Made by a program: the position numbers and the translations under genes | Shown here: piece after piece, positions 11,090-24,100 of the stretch | How positions within the stretch are numbered: the first letter of the stretch is position 1 | Layout: the number at the start of each line of letters is the position of its first letter | NCBI GenBank assembly: GCA_963920635.1 | Contig: OY987306.1 | Location: forward strand, 11,922,001 to 11,986,000 | DNA length: 64,000 nt | Source of the DNA: Pseudeuparius sepicola | Lineage: Eukaryota > Arthropoda > Insecta > Coleoptera > Anthribidae | Direction of reading: 5' to 3' | Notes under the pieces: generated by a model | Told to the model about the DNA's origin: nothing | The model's input: only the letters and a program-made list of their open reading frames with translations | Databases searched by the model: none

Positions 11090-11480
11090 GCGATATTTTG
11101 ACCTTTAAACTACAAAGTAAGTGATCTAGAGGACGAAGCCCTGAAATAGAATTATCCGATCAAACGAACTTACCTGTGAAGCTTTGATCGTAATTATATG
11201 AAGCGCTTCGTCCCAGAATCCTAACGTCCCCATTTTTAAAATATCGCGGGATCTTTAAAGAAATGACAGTGGACAGAGGTGGATCAAGTGGGGAGTACTG
11301 GTCCGGTAAGGAAAATTCCTTCTATGAGCACGTGGCGACATATAGCAGCTCAAAGCGGTACTTCAAAGTAAGTGATCTCTTCGGACCAGGGACCCTTTTT
11401 ATTTTAAAGGGTCCCTGCTTCGGACGAAGCGCTCCATATAATTACGATCAAAGCTTCACAGGTAAGTTCGTTGGATTGGA
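11090..11480. repeat. Terminal and internal complementary repeats of the DIRS-like element
   Basis: The block at 11156-11215, with ACCTGTGAAGCTTTGATCG and GAAGCGCTTCGTCC, returns inverted at 11424-11478. The stretch ACAAAGTAAGTGATCT near 11115 is also repeated directly near 11360 as TCAAAGTAAGTGATCT. Mixed inverted and direct repeats just after the recombinase fit the 3' inverted terminal repeat plus internal complementary region of DIRS elements. Confidence 0.7.
11387..11417. repeat. Perfect short hairpin in the DIRS terminal region
   Basis: CAGGGACCCTTT (11387-11398) pairs with AAAGGGTCCCTG (11406-11417) across a 7-base loop. CTTCGGA also flanks the stem on both sides in direct orientation. 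It lies between the two arms of the larger inverted repeat. Confidence 0.75.
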
Positions 11481-11835
11481 TAATCAAATACTGAAGGGGG
11501 TAAAAGTAGTAGACGTGCATTGTAAGTGTTACACCACTTTATTCCCCGAAAAACAAAGGAAGGTCCTGAGTTTTTATATAGCGAGCATGGATAATATCCT
11601 AGCTACCGAATCCAAGACCAAGAAGACGAATAAAAGAAGAAGAAGACAAAACTAACCTATATATTTTGTGATAAGAAGAAAACGAAAAAATACAATACAG
11701 CAACGAACTCTTATAGTAGCTTATTACAATAATTTAAAATTTATTAAACGATGCTTTATTAAAATTCAATTATTGTTGAATATTTATAGTTTAATTTGGA
11801 AGTCAAATTATATAGAGTATTACGAGGATAATGTA
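11481..11835 (+). promoter_or_regulatory. Sirtuin gene upstream region / 5' leader
   Basis: This 355-bp stretch separates the last recognised DIRS repeat from the sirtuin start codon and must hold or border the transcription start. It is AT-rich. An in-frame open stretch runs back to 11668, but it encodes a lysine- and tyrosine-rich peptide unlike sirtuins, so I read it as untranslated. No TATA box can be singled out with confidence. The nearness of the retroelement means its repeats may lie in the promoter. Confidence 0.35.
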
Positions 11836-12174
11836 ATGTATGCAATACCGAGGATTTCAACTTTTAGCTCTGCATTATTCAAGTACAATAGGTCTACTGC
11901 ACTTGGTACACTTATAATGCCTAAATCGTGCAAAGTAGGTGACTTCGCTGGATTTCAAGAAGTGTTGAAAAAATCCAAAAATATCGTGGTTCTTACTGGT
12001 GCAGGTGTATCCGCAGAATCTGGTATTCCCGTCTTTAGAGGGGCTGGTGGCTTGTGGAGAACACACCAAGCTACGGCTTTGGCCACTCCTCAGGCTTTCC
12101 GAACTAATCCTGCACTTGTGTGGGAATTTTACCATTACCGAAGAAATGTTGCATTTAATGCTCACCCAAACAAT
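11836..12174 (+). CDS. Sirt5: Sirt5 exon 1
   Basis: It encodes residues 1-113: targeting peptide, the NAD-binding GAG loop and the FYHYRR substrate-pocket motif. It ends in phase 0 after HPNN at donor GTAGGT. Confidence 0.93.
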
Positions 12175-15100
12175 GTAGGTATTTAGAATTTTACAGTGAC
12201 TATAGAAATAGTGACGGCATGCACCAATGTGAAAACAGCCACGGTCTACCCAGCCACGGTTTGCAATTTGGCAACACTAAAATTTCTAGCCACACTCCGC
12301 CATGATTTTATATATTGCAGCCATGGTACAGCCACGGTCCATGGTCTACCCAGCCACGGTTTGCAATTTGGCAAAACTGTAAAATTTCTAGCCACACTCA
12401 GCCATGGTTTTATATATTTCAGCCATGGTATGTAATTCCGCGAACACAACATACAACCATCTCTCACATTCCCGCAAGTCAGTGTCGCGGGCTTCATTTT
12501 TTGCCAGGGGTTTGAATATAATAAAAAAAATTCTACAAGAGAGACCAGTTGACGGCCCGGGATAACAAGTAGTGGAATGTATCCAGGGTGATCTGAGGAA
12601 CATCCCTCTACCTCCCAAGTCAGTGTCGCGGACTTCAATTTTTGCCAGAGGGTTTGAATATAATAAAAAAAATTCTAGAAGAGAGACCAGTTGACGGCCC
12701 AGGATACCAAGTAGTGCAATGTATCCAGGGTGATCTGAAGAACATCCCTCTGCCTCCCAAGTCAGTGTCGCGGACTTCATTTTTTGCCAGGTGGTTTGAA
12801 TATAATAAAAAAAATTCTACAAGAGAGACCAGCTGACGGCCCGGGATAACAAGTAGTGGAATGTATCCAGGGTGATCTGAGGAACATCTCTCTACCTCCC
12901 AAGTCAGTGTCGTGGGCTTCATTTTTTGCCAGGGGGTTTGAATATAATAAAAAAAATTTTACAAGAGAGATCAGTTGACAGCTAAACTTGTGTGGAAATG
13001 AGGACCGACAACTTTTTGTTATTTTCCATATTTGCATTATTATTATGTGTTAAAATAAATTAATAAAGAACTCCAGGAAAGAGCCAAAGCTCTATGGTCA
13101 CTATAAAATACGTGAGACGGAAATCGCCCTGTATGGAAACTGAATTTTGAGTTGACACAATATTTTTATATTTGACAGTTGTCACGGTCGTTTGTGCTAT
13201 TATTTGTGTATTTCTTCGATAATTCCTTTTTGGAGATCTATTATGATTAGCTGTGCAGCCAGCGGCTATTCCGTGACTACCAGAACAAAATGTTTGGAGG
13301 ATAACATTCCATCGGTAAGTACTTTATAAAATTGTGTTCTGACTTTATTCAAACTAACTTTAGAGGTCAAGAGGTCATGCACCAAGCGCCAGAGGCGTAT
13401 CCTTGTGTAGGTACTTACTTCTTCCTGGGTAGAAGTGTAAATTTAAAATTAGTATCAACGATTCTTTAACTCAAAGAAAACATTGAGGACATACATAGAT
13501 AGACATGCCTTATAATTTTTGGCCTATATTGCAATGATTTCACGGAAAATGAGGATTATTTCTTGAAACAACTCATAATGTACCTTTTTGAGAAGATTCT
13601 AAATTTTTAAAGATTCATAATTTGTTAATGTTATTCTAAAAAATGTGTAGGTACCTACTAATATACCTACTGTACATATATAATAATCTCCAATAATCTC
13701 TAATAATCATCTAGAGTATATTTTTAATTTACTTTTGAGTGAGGAAACGTTTATAAAAAACTGTCTTTATAGAGCACTGAGTTTATTCATATTTTTTAGA
13801 TTTCCTCAAGATGCACAAAAAAGAAACTTTTGGATTAAGTTTACGAACAGACCAAGGTGGACATCAAAAAAATATAGTTTCCTATGTTCACCTCACTTTT
13901 CTGAAGAATGTTTCGATCGAACATCTTGGATAAAAGTATAGAACTATCGCGAACTTCCTTGCCTGCTATCGAAGTGCCTCGATTAAAATATGTAAGTATA
14001 GTTTTATGAACATGTCGATAATTCAGTTTTTATTAAGTTCGAAATATACAAAATCATTGACTAAGTCTATTCCCAAGATATATACAAAACTTAATTATGA
14101 ATTATTAATGGCAGTATAGAAGGTGGAAATTCTAACCTACAATGTCAAGCCAAGAATATTAACAAAGAAAGATTTTTATTACCTGTTATTATAAATAATA
14201 AAGGATGTTTTAGTGGTATATCAGGTAAATGATATGATTTGATATGCCACTAAAACATCCTTTATTATTTATAATTAAAGGTATTAAAAATCTTTGCGTT
14301 ATTATCAAGATTCATGTTGCAGTGCTCTTAGTGTGTTATTTCCATGTTGTTAGTTAAATAAATAAAAGAATTTACTCCACGTATAGGAATAGCTTTTTTA
14401 TAAATCCTAATTATCCTAAACTAAAAATGAAAGATATTTATATGGGGTGTTCCATTAAAAAATTAAGTCTGCATCATATCTACTATATACCTACTTATTT
14501 TCTACGACTTTCCTACCACTATAAAAAATGCATTTACTTTCAGCTATTTTAAGTGAATCACCTCCTACATGTCTTAACTGCTGTAATTTATTTTAGGTCA
14601 GGACGTTTAATCCAGTTTACACGAGACCGATAAAAGAAACTGTGACTGAAGAGAATGACGATAATATAGAAGCTGTATAGGTACCTATAATAGGCCTTCG
14701 GTCCCAGTTCGAACTTCACCTTCCACCCAGACAGTCCTCAAAAAGGGGAATTAAAGAGGAAAATCTGTGACTTGCAAAAAATATATGTATTAAAGAGTCA
14801 CAAAATACGAAATGTGCAGAAGAACAGATGGCGGCAGAAGAAACAAATATCATCGTTGAAGTCCATGACAATAAAATGTTATAGTACTTGCAAGTGGTGT
14901 TATTTATTGAGCTCCATTATGATTATTCAAGGTGTTATACAAATTTTCTCTCGTATCATTTGGATTTTCCTACATTAGCTTTTTTATAAGGATTTCGATT
15001 TAAGGCGCTACGATACCCCCCATTTTCAAGGGTTTCGTAGTTTACATCTCCTACTTGCATTTCTTAATATTTTCACTTGATTTTTTTTTGTGGCTTAGAT

Positions 15101-18100
15101 AAAACTACGAAGAATCGTCGTTGTGTATCACGAACTGTGCAGGACTAATGCGACACTGTGAAAAAAAATGCCAAACATACCCGAAATTCGACTATATTCG
15201 GTTAAGAATTTCGAGTATTTCCACCACTCAAAAATAATTCGAAGGACACAACGACGATTGAGGCATTCTATAACATTATTTTAAGACTACTTTCAAGTCG
15301 ATACGTTTGTTCGTTTGGCTATGATTTGAAAACTACGAACCCATTGCCCGGCAATAAAATGATCCGTGAATTGGCCATTCGAGCAGGAATTAGACGTACG
15401 GAGATAGGCGGGCGGGCGGGCGTTCGCTGGAACTCGTGGTTCCCCTACTTCCCCCTACTTCGGCGTACCTCACCGGGCTCGGAAACCACGTCAGGAGAAC
15501 TTTCAATCGATATCAGATGGTTCATTTTTCATTTTATTAGTCTCAGTCTCCCTTATTTGTGTTTCGCTTGTTTTGAATGTTAGTATGTTAGCAAATATTT
15601 ATATTTCCGAGTACCCGAAGAAAATATTTTCTACCGCGACATTATGTATGTCGACTGGCATATAATAATACTCATTATTATTATTCCTCCAGGAATTATA
15701 AATAAATAATTATTAATCCATTGCGCCACAAATAAATTTTAGAAAATAAATAATTATTATTCACAAAGTACCTACTTTTTGCTTTTGTGTAAAATGGTTT
15801 AATCCCTAGGGCATAAAATGGCCTGGTCGTGCAAAAAGAGTAAATTTAAATTCTAGACCAAATTGTGCGCTTGATTTTTACTTTAAAAATGTGATAGGTA
15901 CAAGTAATAATTTTGCCAAATAAATGGGTCATGTGAAGCATTTTTTGAAAACGAATTCCTATGTAAATCGCTGCATGATAAAAGCTAATTTATATACTTT
16001 CCAGAGGGAACGATAATAATTCTGACATCCAGTCAGTTTTAGAAACTTCTTCGTTAGAAGATTGTTCGAAAGTCATTGGAGTTGAAAATCGGGCAAAATA
16101 AAAATAGTACATTTTCTTGTTCCAGTCTGTCGAATTTATGACATTTTAATACATTTTCTAGGATGTTCGATAATTCAGATTTGTCAGAATAAGGTTCTGA
16201 AACTGAACCGCAGTCAGGGCAAGAATACCTATAAAGTTTGATAATGATGTCACAACAGTCACATGTAGTGAAACCAATAGGAGTAATTTGTGGGCTTGAG
16301 TGCTTTTATTCCCGTAGGTACCTAATATGGTTTCCAGAATTTGAGAGAGGGGTACCTACATATTTTGCATTTTGCACACTTATTCGGATTTAGGTATAAG
16401 TAGTACTGCAGGTGCATAGGGTTTGGGAAACAAACTTTCTGGGAAAAACAGGGCTTTGAATGGAACATTTACAAGGGATTAGAAATTAATAGCTCCTATT
16501 ATCTCACAACTATTACTTTATTTAAAAAGGGAGACCAGTTTCGTAACTCTATAAATTAGTCCTTGAGGATGTAATTTTATAGATTAACGAAACCGTTGTG
16601 ATATAATATGGCCTATTCACTCTAATCCCTCTAAAGTGAACTCTCACAGTGTAGAAAGTTTTTAGTTAGATTTATTTATTATTACACAAATGTAAATATG
16701 GAATACCTACTAGTTATATAAAACATTTTGAAGAAGTAGACTTTAGACGCACTTTTTTAGTCGTAGCAACACTATTATGCAGAACAATTATCCAATCAAA
16801 CATTAATAGATGTTCAACTGACCCTAATGTGGTTCAAGAAGAATTCGGTAATCAAATCGTTAATTTAGATTTTATAATTGAGCAATTACAAGTTTTTTTT
16901 ATACACGAACCCTTCATAGCATGCACCTTTGCTGATATGAAAAATAATAGTAAAATTGCTTCGACGCCAAAAAGCTATGCAGTGTGTTGCCAACGAAAAG
17001 TGAACGCCCTGAAAAATATCATTTTTGCAATAAAGCAAACAGGCCACCGCCGTTTTTTAAATATATATTCGCGCTTCTTCGTCGGCATCGGCGAGACTCG
17101 TGTGACCCCGGCGGCCGTCGGCGGCGGCCGGCACGAGTTATTATTTCATATTATCTACACGTCTACACAGGAAAAAAAGACTGTTGTGATTTTAGTGAGT
17201 TCGTGTATATAGTCACTTTTCCATTACCTACTTTAAATATACAAGCAAATCCATGTGGTCCCAACAATATAATCTATACTTTTGACGTAATTGCAGATGA
17301 ACCAATAAGTTTAAAATAGTTTGAATTTCCGTTAAGAAGACGTATTGTCACTTCGATACTAAAATTGGCATACTACAATGAAAGCATAACCTCGGTTTTA
17401 AAATATCTTATGTTTTATTTAAACAATTAAATTTATTTTATTTGAATAATAATAATTCTCACCCTCAGACTACTCCAAACTATATAAGAGTACCCCAGAA
17501 GCAACTGAAAAAACATTATAATTCATTGGATGAACAAAATAACTTAATTGCAACTTTTATATTCATCAATGTAAGTAATCATAGTCCAAGCAAATTGTCA
17601 TTTTTTTATAGAGGTAGAAAAAAAATGATTCTTAACAGGTAGATATTTTCAGGGTTGGTTGTGGGTAGCGTCCTGAGTATAACCCCAAAAAATCACCGTC
17701 GAAGTCGTGTTACGAACCCCGCAATAGGAGTGGTTTTGCAAACATTTTTTTGCAATTTTTTTTCTTCTCATGTGTACAATTTTTTTTCTTCTTATGTATA
17801 CATTATTACGTTCTCTACAACTTTCTCTCATGAAGTTTTTTTTTTTAACTTCAATACTTCACGAGATATAGGTAAAAGATCACCACTATCTAAAGTGCTT
17901 TATAAGGGTAAAAAAAAATTCTTTAAAACAAGCTGATTTTTTCAGGGTTAACTGGGGGTTAACTTAGGAGTGCATACAGTGATCGCAAATTAAAGGTTTT
18001 GAATCAACCCTACACTCTATATCGTTCGTAGTCATAATGAACACTGCAAGTGAATGGCTATAATTGATATTAGTACCCACAATTAAGTATTACAAATCCA

Positions 18101-21100
18101 GCAAAAATTCAGTGACAATAGTTGTAATTTCAGTATAATGAACAGTTAAATGTATCCCTATTCAATTCAACACCATGAAACGTTATGTTGTTCTGACAAA
18201 AGAATGTGCTTAGAAAAGAAGTATTATAGAATCAATTCCAGAACACGCTATTTATTGAAATAAAATATTACATTTAAATTATTCATTAGAATTCAATATC
18301 AATTGTAATTGAATTGATTATTGTTAGTTACAAAAAAGCTTCTGCTTGAGTTTGAGGAATAATATCTCATATTGAATTAAACAGGGTTTTTTTACAAAGT
18401 GACAGAGTTTTCTCAGTGTAGTACCCACGGCCGGCCTGCCCCTCAATCGTAGCACTATGAAGGGGCAGGCTGGAGTGGGGAGTCGTGGGGACCAGAGGAA
18501 GGAAAAGGATAGGCATATCTAATCGAGCGACGTTTGTCCTGAATTGAGTCGGGCATTTCGGGCGGATTTCATAAGTATCGTAGCCTCTTAACATACAGGA
18601 TCAAATTTAAAATTATTGTAACTGTTTATGACTTAAATTTCCTCAGTTTTGGCAAAGATAAATACCAAATGACCGAATTTATAAAAATATATGTCTGGAC
18701 AAAGGCACCTGTGACGAGTTTTTTTAACTTACAATTTTAGCGGCTCTCCAATGTTCTACTTACTGATTTTTAAAAATGTTATATTGCCTGTATTAATTTT
18801 TGAGTTTTTTAACTAATAATTTATGTTACTTATGCAGTTTGTCCCTTCCTTGGTCCCTTCTAAACACACACCACCCCCATAAAAATGTTATTTATGGGCC
18901 GATTTTGAAAAACTTGGATGGATAGGTCTCTGTAAAATGCATCCAAAGCATCCTTCACTTGTTTTAAAAACCAAACACATGGCCAACTACGATCATTTTT
19001 ATGGGTCCAAATCCAAGGACTATTATTAGCTTCCAAAAAGTTTGACAATTTTCCAAGAATACTCCCAATTTGGTTTCAGAGATAACAGGGCTTTCAAGGA
19101 CTATATTTCCCTCGATATTTCCAAACACTGTATATTTTTAAATTGGATTTTTTTAAATTTAATTTCAAGAAATGATACTTTAAGATTACTATATATCCAG
19201 AAGATATTAAATAAAGCGTTATGGTTAAAAAAATAAAAACTTGCCTGTCCAAAAACCACTTGTGCAAGCGATTTTATCGACGATATGACTTTCGGGTTAA
19301 AAAAAAAAATAGGTAAAAAAGTAATAGTTGGCCATGGATGATATTATTGTTGTATGTATCGTTATTGTGTTTTTGACAATTTAAACACTCCATGTTTCGA
19401 AAATGTGGAGGCTGTGGATAAAAAGTTACACCACATACCTATCTCCGCCACTGGCCATTCGGGGAACTTTAAGGGTTAGTATAATATAAAATAAAACGTT
19501 TAAGAGAATTTAAACACCCTGTATCTTGAAAACCAGGCACCTGTAGATAATAAAATTATCAATATAAAAAATATTTTTAAAAACAAGCTTTTATTTACCT
19601 AAATGCTCTAAAAAGAAGAAAATAATAAAAAAAATTTGAGAACACAAAACTGTTTAAATCCTTTCGCACGCAAAGACGCGCTCCAGTCGTTCGTTGAAAC
19701 TACAAGGCGTGCGGGCCACTGTGAGCTGCTTTTGTTTTATTATTAATAGAAAATGTCGAGAGAATCGAAAATAATTGCAACTGCATCATTATATATAGTG
19801 ATGCATACTTTATTACATAAACAGAGAAAAAAGAAACGAGCTAAGCGATGGTGGATTACACAAATATAGATATAGAAGTAGAGAGATATATGGCGGTTCT
19901 GATTTGTTATTTTGTTTTATGTCATGAGGCTCTGCTTTCAAATTGAATGCAATTGCCGACCATGCATCATTCGTTTTAATTCTTGAAAAATGTTCTGGGT
20001 ATTTTCTAAAGTTTATTTGTGGGGTAAACAGATCCATTGAATTTTAATTGGTTTTTTTTGCCACCAAACTGGGTGTTTGGCATTCCACAAAATTTGATGT
20101 ATTCCATATTCATCAATCAATTCCAGGGCTCTCTCTTTACTCCACTCCATTTTGTGCGCGCACAACCTTCCTCTCCAAAGAACCCGTCCACACTGAGCAC
20201 CATGATTCCTTTGATGTTGTCTTAAAAACCGACAGACCAGTGGATAGCGTTCGTGCGGGCATAGGCCTGCACGTACCAACTTTTTGGCGGTCGCAAATAA
20301 TAATTATTAAGTATCTGAAAAAAGCTTCGGGTTGTTACTTTTGCCAGTGGCGCACCCAAGGGGAGGGGGTGGAGGGGCTAAGCCTTGCTCTCCAAGCTTC
20401 TAGTTTACCGCGCCAATCGGCCGCCGGCCGGGAGGATGTTTCTGACATAATATTTTCCCTAACATTTTCCTTCAATATTAAAAAAATATTCGCCTACGGC
20501 GCATTTTACTATATGATCATCTCTAAAAATACTTATGTGTTTTTTCTATAAAAAAAAAACAGCATTTACCTAATCTACTGCACACATGACTGTGAGAAAT
20601 TGCTAAGTATAATATTTGTAGGTTAGTGTCATGATTCGTTATCTCTCCAATCTGTAAAATTCAGACGGGTACTTACTAGGAGATGACAAATTATTTGGTA
20701 CATCCTATATACACCTATCTGACTTGTATATTTATCTCCAAATTCGAAGCGAACTCCAGCGCCAAGAAAACGCTAAGTCCGTCCACCCGTCGGCATCAAT
20801 AGCTAAAGTTAAACTACCACTCTGACAGCCGCCGAAAAATTCCGACAACTCGATGCCGATGGTGGCGCCAGAACTCCAGTATGCATGCGCATAACAGAAT
20901 GAATAGAATAGAACTTCTATATTTCAGATAAAATGCATGTATACAGAGAGAGTTTTTTTTCGATGCCCATATGGGGATCTCGGAAACTAGCGGAGCTAGA
21001 ACAAAGGTTAAATGGGGAAAGAATTGCAGCTTTGAATGCTCAATCTAATGCCACTTTTGGATTTTCAAAAAAGTTCATGGCTCACTAGATATTTTGAAAA

Positions 21101-24100
21101 GAGTGATTTTTTGCTATTTCATCAGATCTCTGTAGCTCCGTTATTTCTGATTATACAGAAAAACTGTAGAGACAAAAATTGTAGATAATTTTGGGCTTAA
21201 TAAGAAATTAATCCAATATTTTATGTTGTTTGGGATTTTTGGGATATGACATAAACTTGTGTTTTTTTTATGTAAATCATAGTTGGCTGTGGCCTTATCA
21301 AATCGGCCATTTTTTGAGCTTTCCAAAGATATAATACTCGGCATAGCTATTATAAAAAATAAAAGAGCTATGGCTAATTTTTTGATTTTTTTTTAATTTT
21401 CATATAATCAACCATGGAATATTTTCATAATTATTACGTTCTATTTTATAATTAGACATACTTCAAGCTTTCTAATATATTGTTTTTAGCTGGTAACAAA
21501 ATGTAACAAAATAAAACAAAAATAAAAAAACTCAAATTCAAATTATTATTATTTTAAAAGGTCACCTTTTAAAATTAAAAAGGTGTTCAAACAATCCACC
21601 ATTATTATTTATGCAAATATTGCATCTTTTTAAAACTGAATTTGCCTTTCTTAGAGACCGCCTGTCAATACTGGCATTTGCTTCTAAAACAATTGCCTCA
21701 TACTTTATTTTGTAGGTACTGTTTCTCACAAAAAAAAAATCCAAAACAGAAAAATCGGGGGATCGGGGCTGCCAGGAAATAGGTCTATTTCTCCATATCC
21801 AACTATTTGGATAGAACTGATCTAGGTAATTTCTTCCGGGCAAATAATTATGTGGAGGAGCTCCATCATGATAATTTTTGTTTTATTTTGTTACATTTTG
21901 TTACCAGCTTAAAATAAAATATTTGAAAGTTTGAAGTATGTCTTATTATAAAATAGAACGTAATTATGATAATATTCCATGGCTGACTATGTGAAAATTT
22001 AAAAAAAAATCAGAAAATTAGCCATAGCTATTTTATTTTTTTTATAATAACTATGCCGAGTATTATATTTTTGGAAAGCTCAAAAAATGGCCGATTTGAT
22101 AAGGCCACAGCCAACTATGATTTACATTTAAAAAACACAGGTTTATGTCATATCTCAAAAAGCACAAACAACATAAAACATTGCATTAGATTATCTTATT
22201 AAGCCCAAAATTATCTACAATTTTTGTCTCTACAGTTTTTCTGTATAATCAGAAATAACGGAACTACAGAGATCTGATGAAATAGCAAAAAATCACTCTT
22301 TTCAAAATATCTAGTGAGCCGTGAACTTTTTTAAAAATCCAAAAGGGGCATTAGATTGAGCATTCAAAACTGCAATTCTTTCCCCATTTAACCTTTGTTC
22401 TAGCTCTGCTAGTTTCTGAGATCCCCATAGTGGGCATCAAAAAAAACTTGCTCTGTATACACGGTACACACACCATAGTAAATGAAATGACGTCACAATA
22501 TCTGCAGTCAATGATCGCAATACTGCATCAAAATATTCATTTAGACTGTAAGGTTCCAGAGTGACCAACAACATTTTTACTTCTCTTTTAAATAGTTTAA
22601 AACTATCTATTAGTTTAATATAGGTTGGGAGCTTGTTGTAAATTTTTATACACATATACGATGGATTATTTTCAGTTAATGTTAGTTTGTGGATGAGAAA
22701 ATTTAAGTTAACAGTTCTTGTATTGGTGAATCTTTAATCTACAGTTTGTACATCTTAAGGTGAAACGCGTGGTCTGAAGCGTGCAAGGGGGTGTGGGTTG
22801 GGTTTTACTCCTACTTCGCGCCACATAGTTTTGAGGTGACGCTGTAGGCTAGGTTTTCCCCAGACAGAATTCATAGTTTGTTTCGGCAACTCCAAAGTGC
22901 TCTAAACTACTCCGCCCCTGGGGGCTAGCCAGGCAAAGACGATAGACAGTGAGCCGGGCGCTGTCGCCAAATGTTTGTAAATCTTTTTGGTTACTCTGTA
23001 TAGGCAGATGTACTAATTTAAATGCGATGTATAACTGACAACCTTGTCATCAATAGTGATCATAGTAGGGATATAAGGCATCCAATGGTGCGCCGTGTCC
23101 CCACTAGGATGCATTCCAAGCATTCCTGCAGCGTGTCTAGTTAAATTGTATGAACTATACCGATGTTCCTCGACGAGTAGACGCGTTCTTTTGCGGCTAA
23201 AACAAAAAATTAATCCCAGTAGTATAAATTGGTTTTCACCTGAAAAATTTTACGTAAAATTGTGTAGTTAACTTCGTAGCATCAAGTCTACTATCGTAGA
23301 TCGTCAAAATAGGTGCGTAGATACACCTTTATTGTTAATAAACTATACGCCATGCCCTTCACTAAACAACAAAAACATTACACAAAAAGCGTAATTGAAG
23401 AATGTCTCAACGACTGCAAATTTGTGGACGCGCTGGCGGTCAAAGTAGCTAACATTGTATCGGACAAAATGAAAGACATTGTTGAAGCACTTAATAACCA
23501 AGTGAAGCATCTAGAGAATAAATTACTTGAAACTATGGCTGAGAGCGCGGAACTTAGAAGAAAAGTTGATGATTTGGAGCAAAATAGTAAGCTGGATAGT
23601 ATCAGGCTTTATGGGGTGCCTGAAACTAATACTAATACCAATAATAAATTAATAGATCAGGTTGTCTCTGTGTTCGATAAATATTTTGGTGTTGCCAATT
23701 TGGACATAGTGAGCTGTTATCGTCTTGGCCCAAAAAATGTCAAAATTAAATCTAGACCTATTCTTCTGAAGTTTTCTTCGGTCGCCCAGAGGAATGAGTT
23801 ATTTTACAACAAAAGGAAATTAAAAGGTTCTAAACTCGTAATTGTGGAAGATTTGACCAAGAGTAGATATGACCTCTTCAATTGGGTAAAAGAAAAGGTT
23901 GGGAAATCGAATACATGGACAAAGAATGGAAAGATTCAGGTCAGAATAAAAGATAAAAATTATATTGTCAATACTGCTGAGGATCTGGAAAAATTGCTCG
24001 ATTAATATGAACGTTTTTTCTGTTTATTTTGTTTTTTGCATGCCACACGAGACGTGTATATTTGAATTACTGTTTCTTAAACACTGTACCCACTTATATA

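Larger units (their letters stand above)
6326..11480 (+). mobile_element. DIRS-like tyrosine-recombinase retroelement, heavily interrupted
   Basis: The order is gag-like tail (6326-6676), reverse transcriptase (6694-7560), RNase H (7935-8318), the conserved region after RNase H (about 9790-10300), tyrosine recombinase (10346-11050), then inverted and direct repeats (11090-11480). That is the gene order of DIRS/PAT-type elements, which integrate with a tyrosine recombinase rather than a DDE integrase. It is interrupted by a MITE at 7564-7931 and by a hAT relic at 8319-~9770, which itself carries another element. The 5' end is missing. Confidence 0.85.

Noticed and set aside
11263..11655. 130-codon frame upstream of the sirtuin gene
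   Set aside because: It crosses the DIRS inverted repeat block and has no recognisable domain. It also lacks a likely promoter of its own.
11668..11835. N-terminal extension of the sirtuin frame
   Set aside because: It is open in frame but rich in Lys, Ile and Tyr and unlike any sirtuin. The ATG at 11836 gives the normal length and a targeting peptide.
12246..13037. Several overlapping minus-strand open frames of 86-130 codons with similar peptides
   Set aside because: They run through the 142-bp and 100-bp tandem arrays and repeat the same peptide in shifting frames. They are repeat artefacts.
14158..14316. microRNA precursor
   Set aside because: The hairpin is longer and more perfect than a usual precursor, with MITE-like symmetry and no host-gene conservation evidence.
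16829..17319. Two overlapping frames of 111-127 codons
   Set aside because: Biased composition through a GC-rich patch, overlapping frames, and no family motif.
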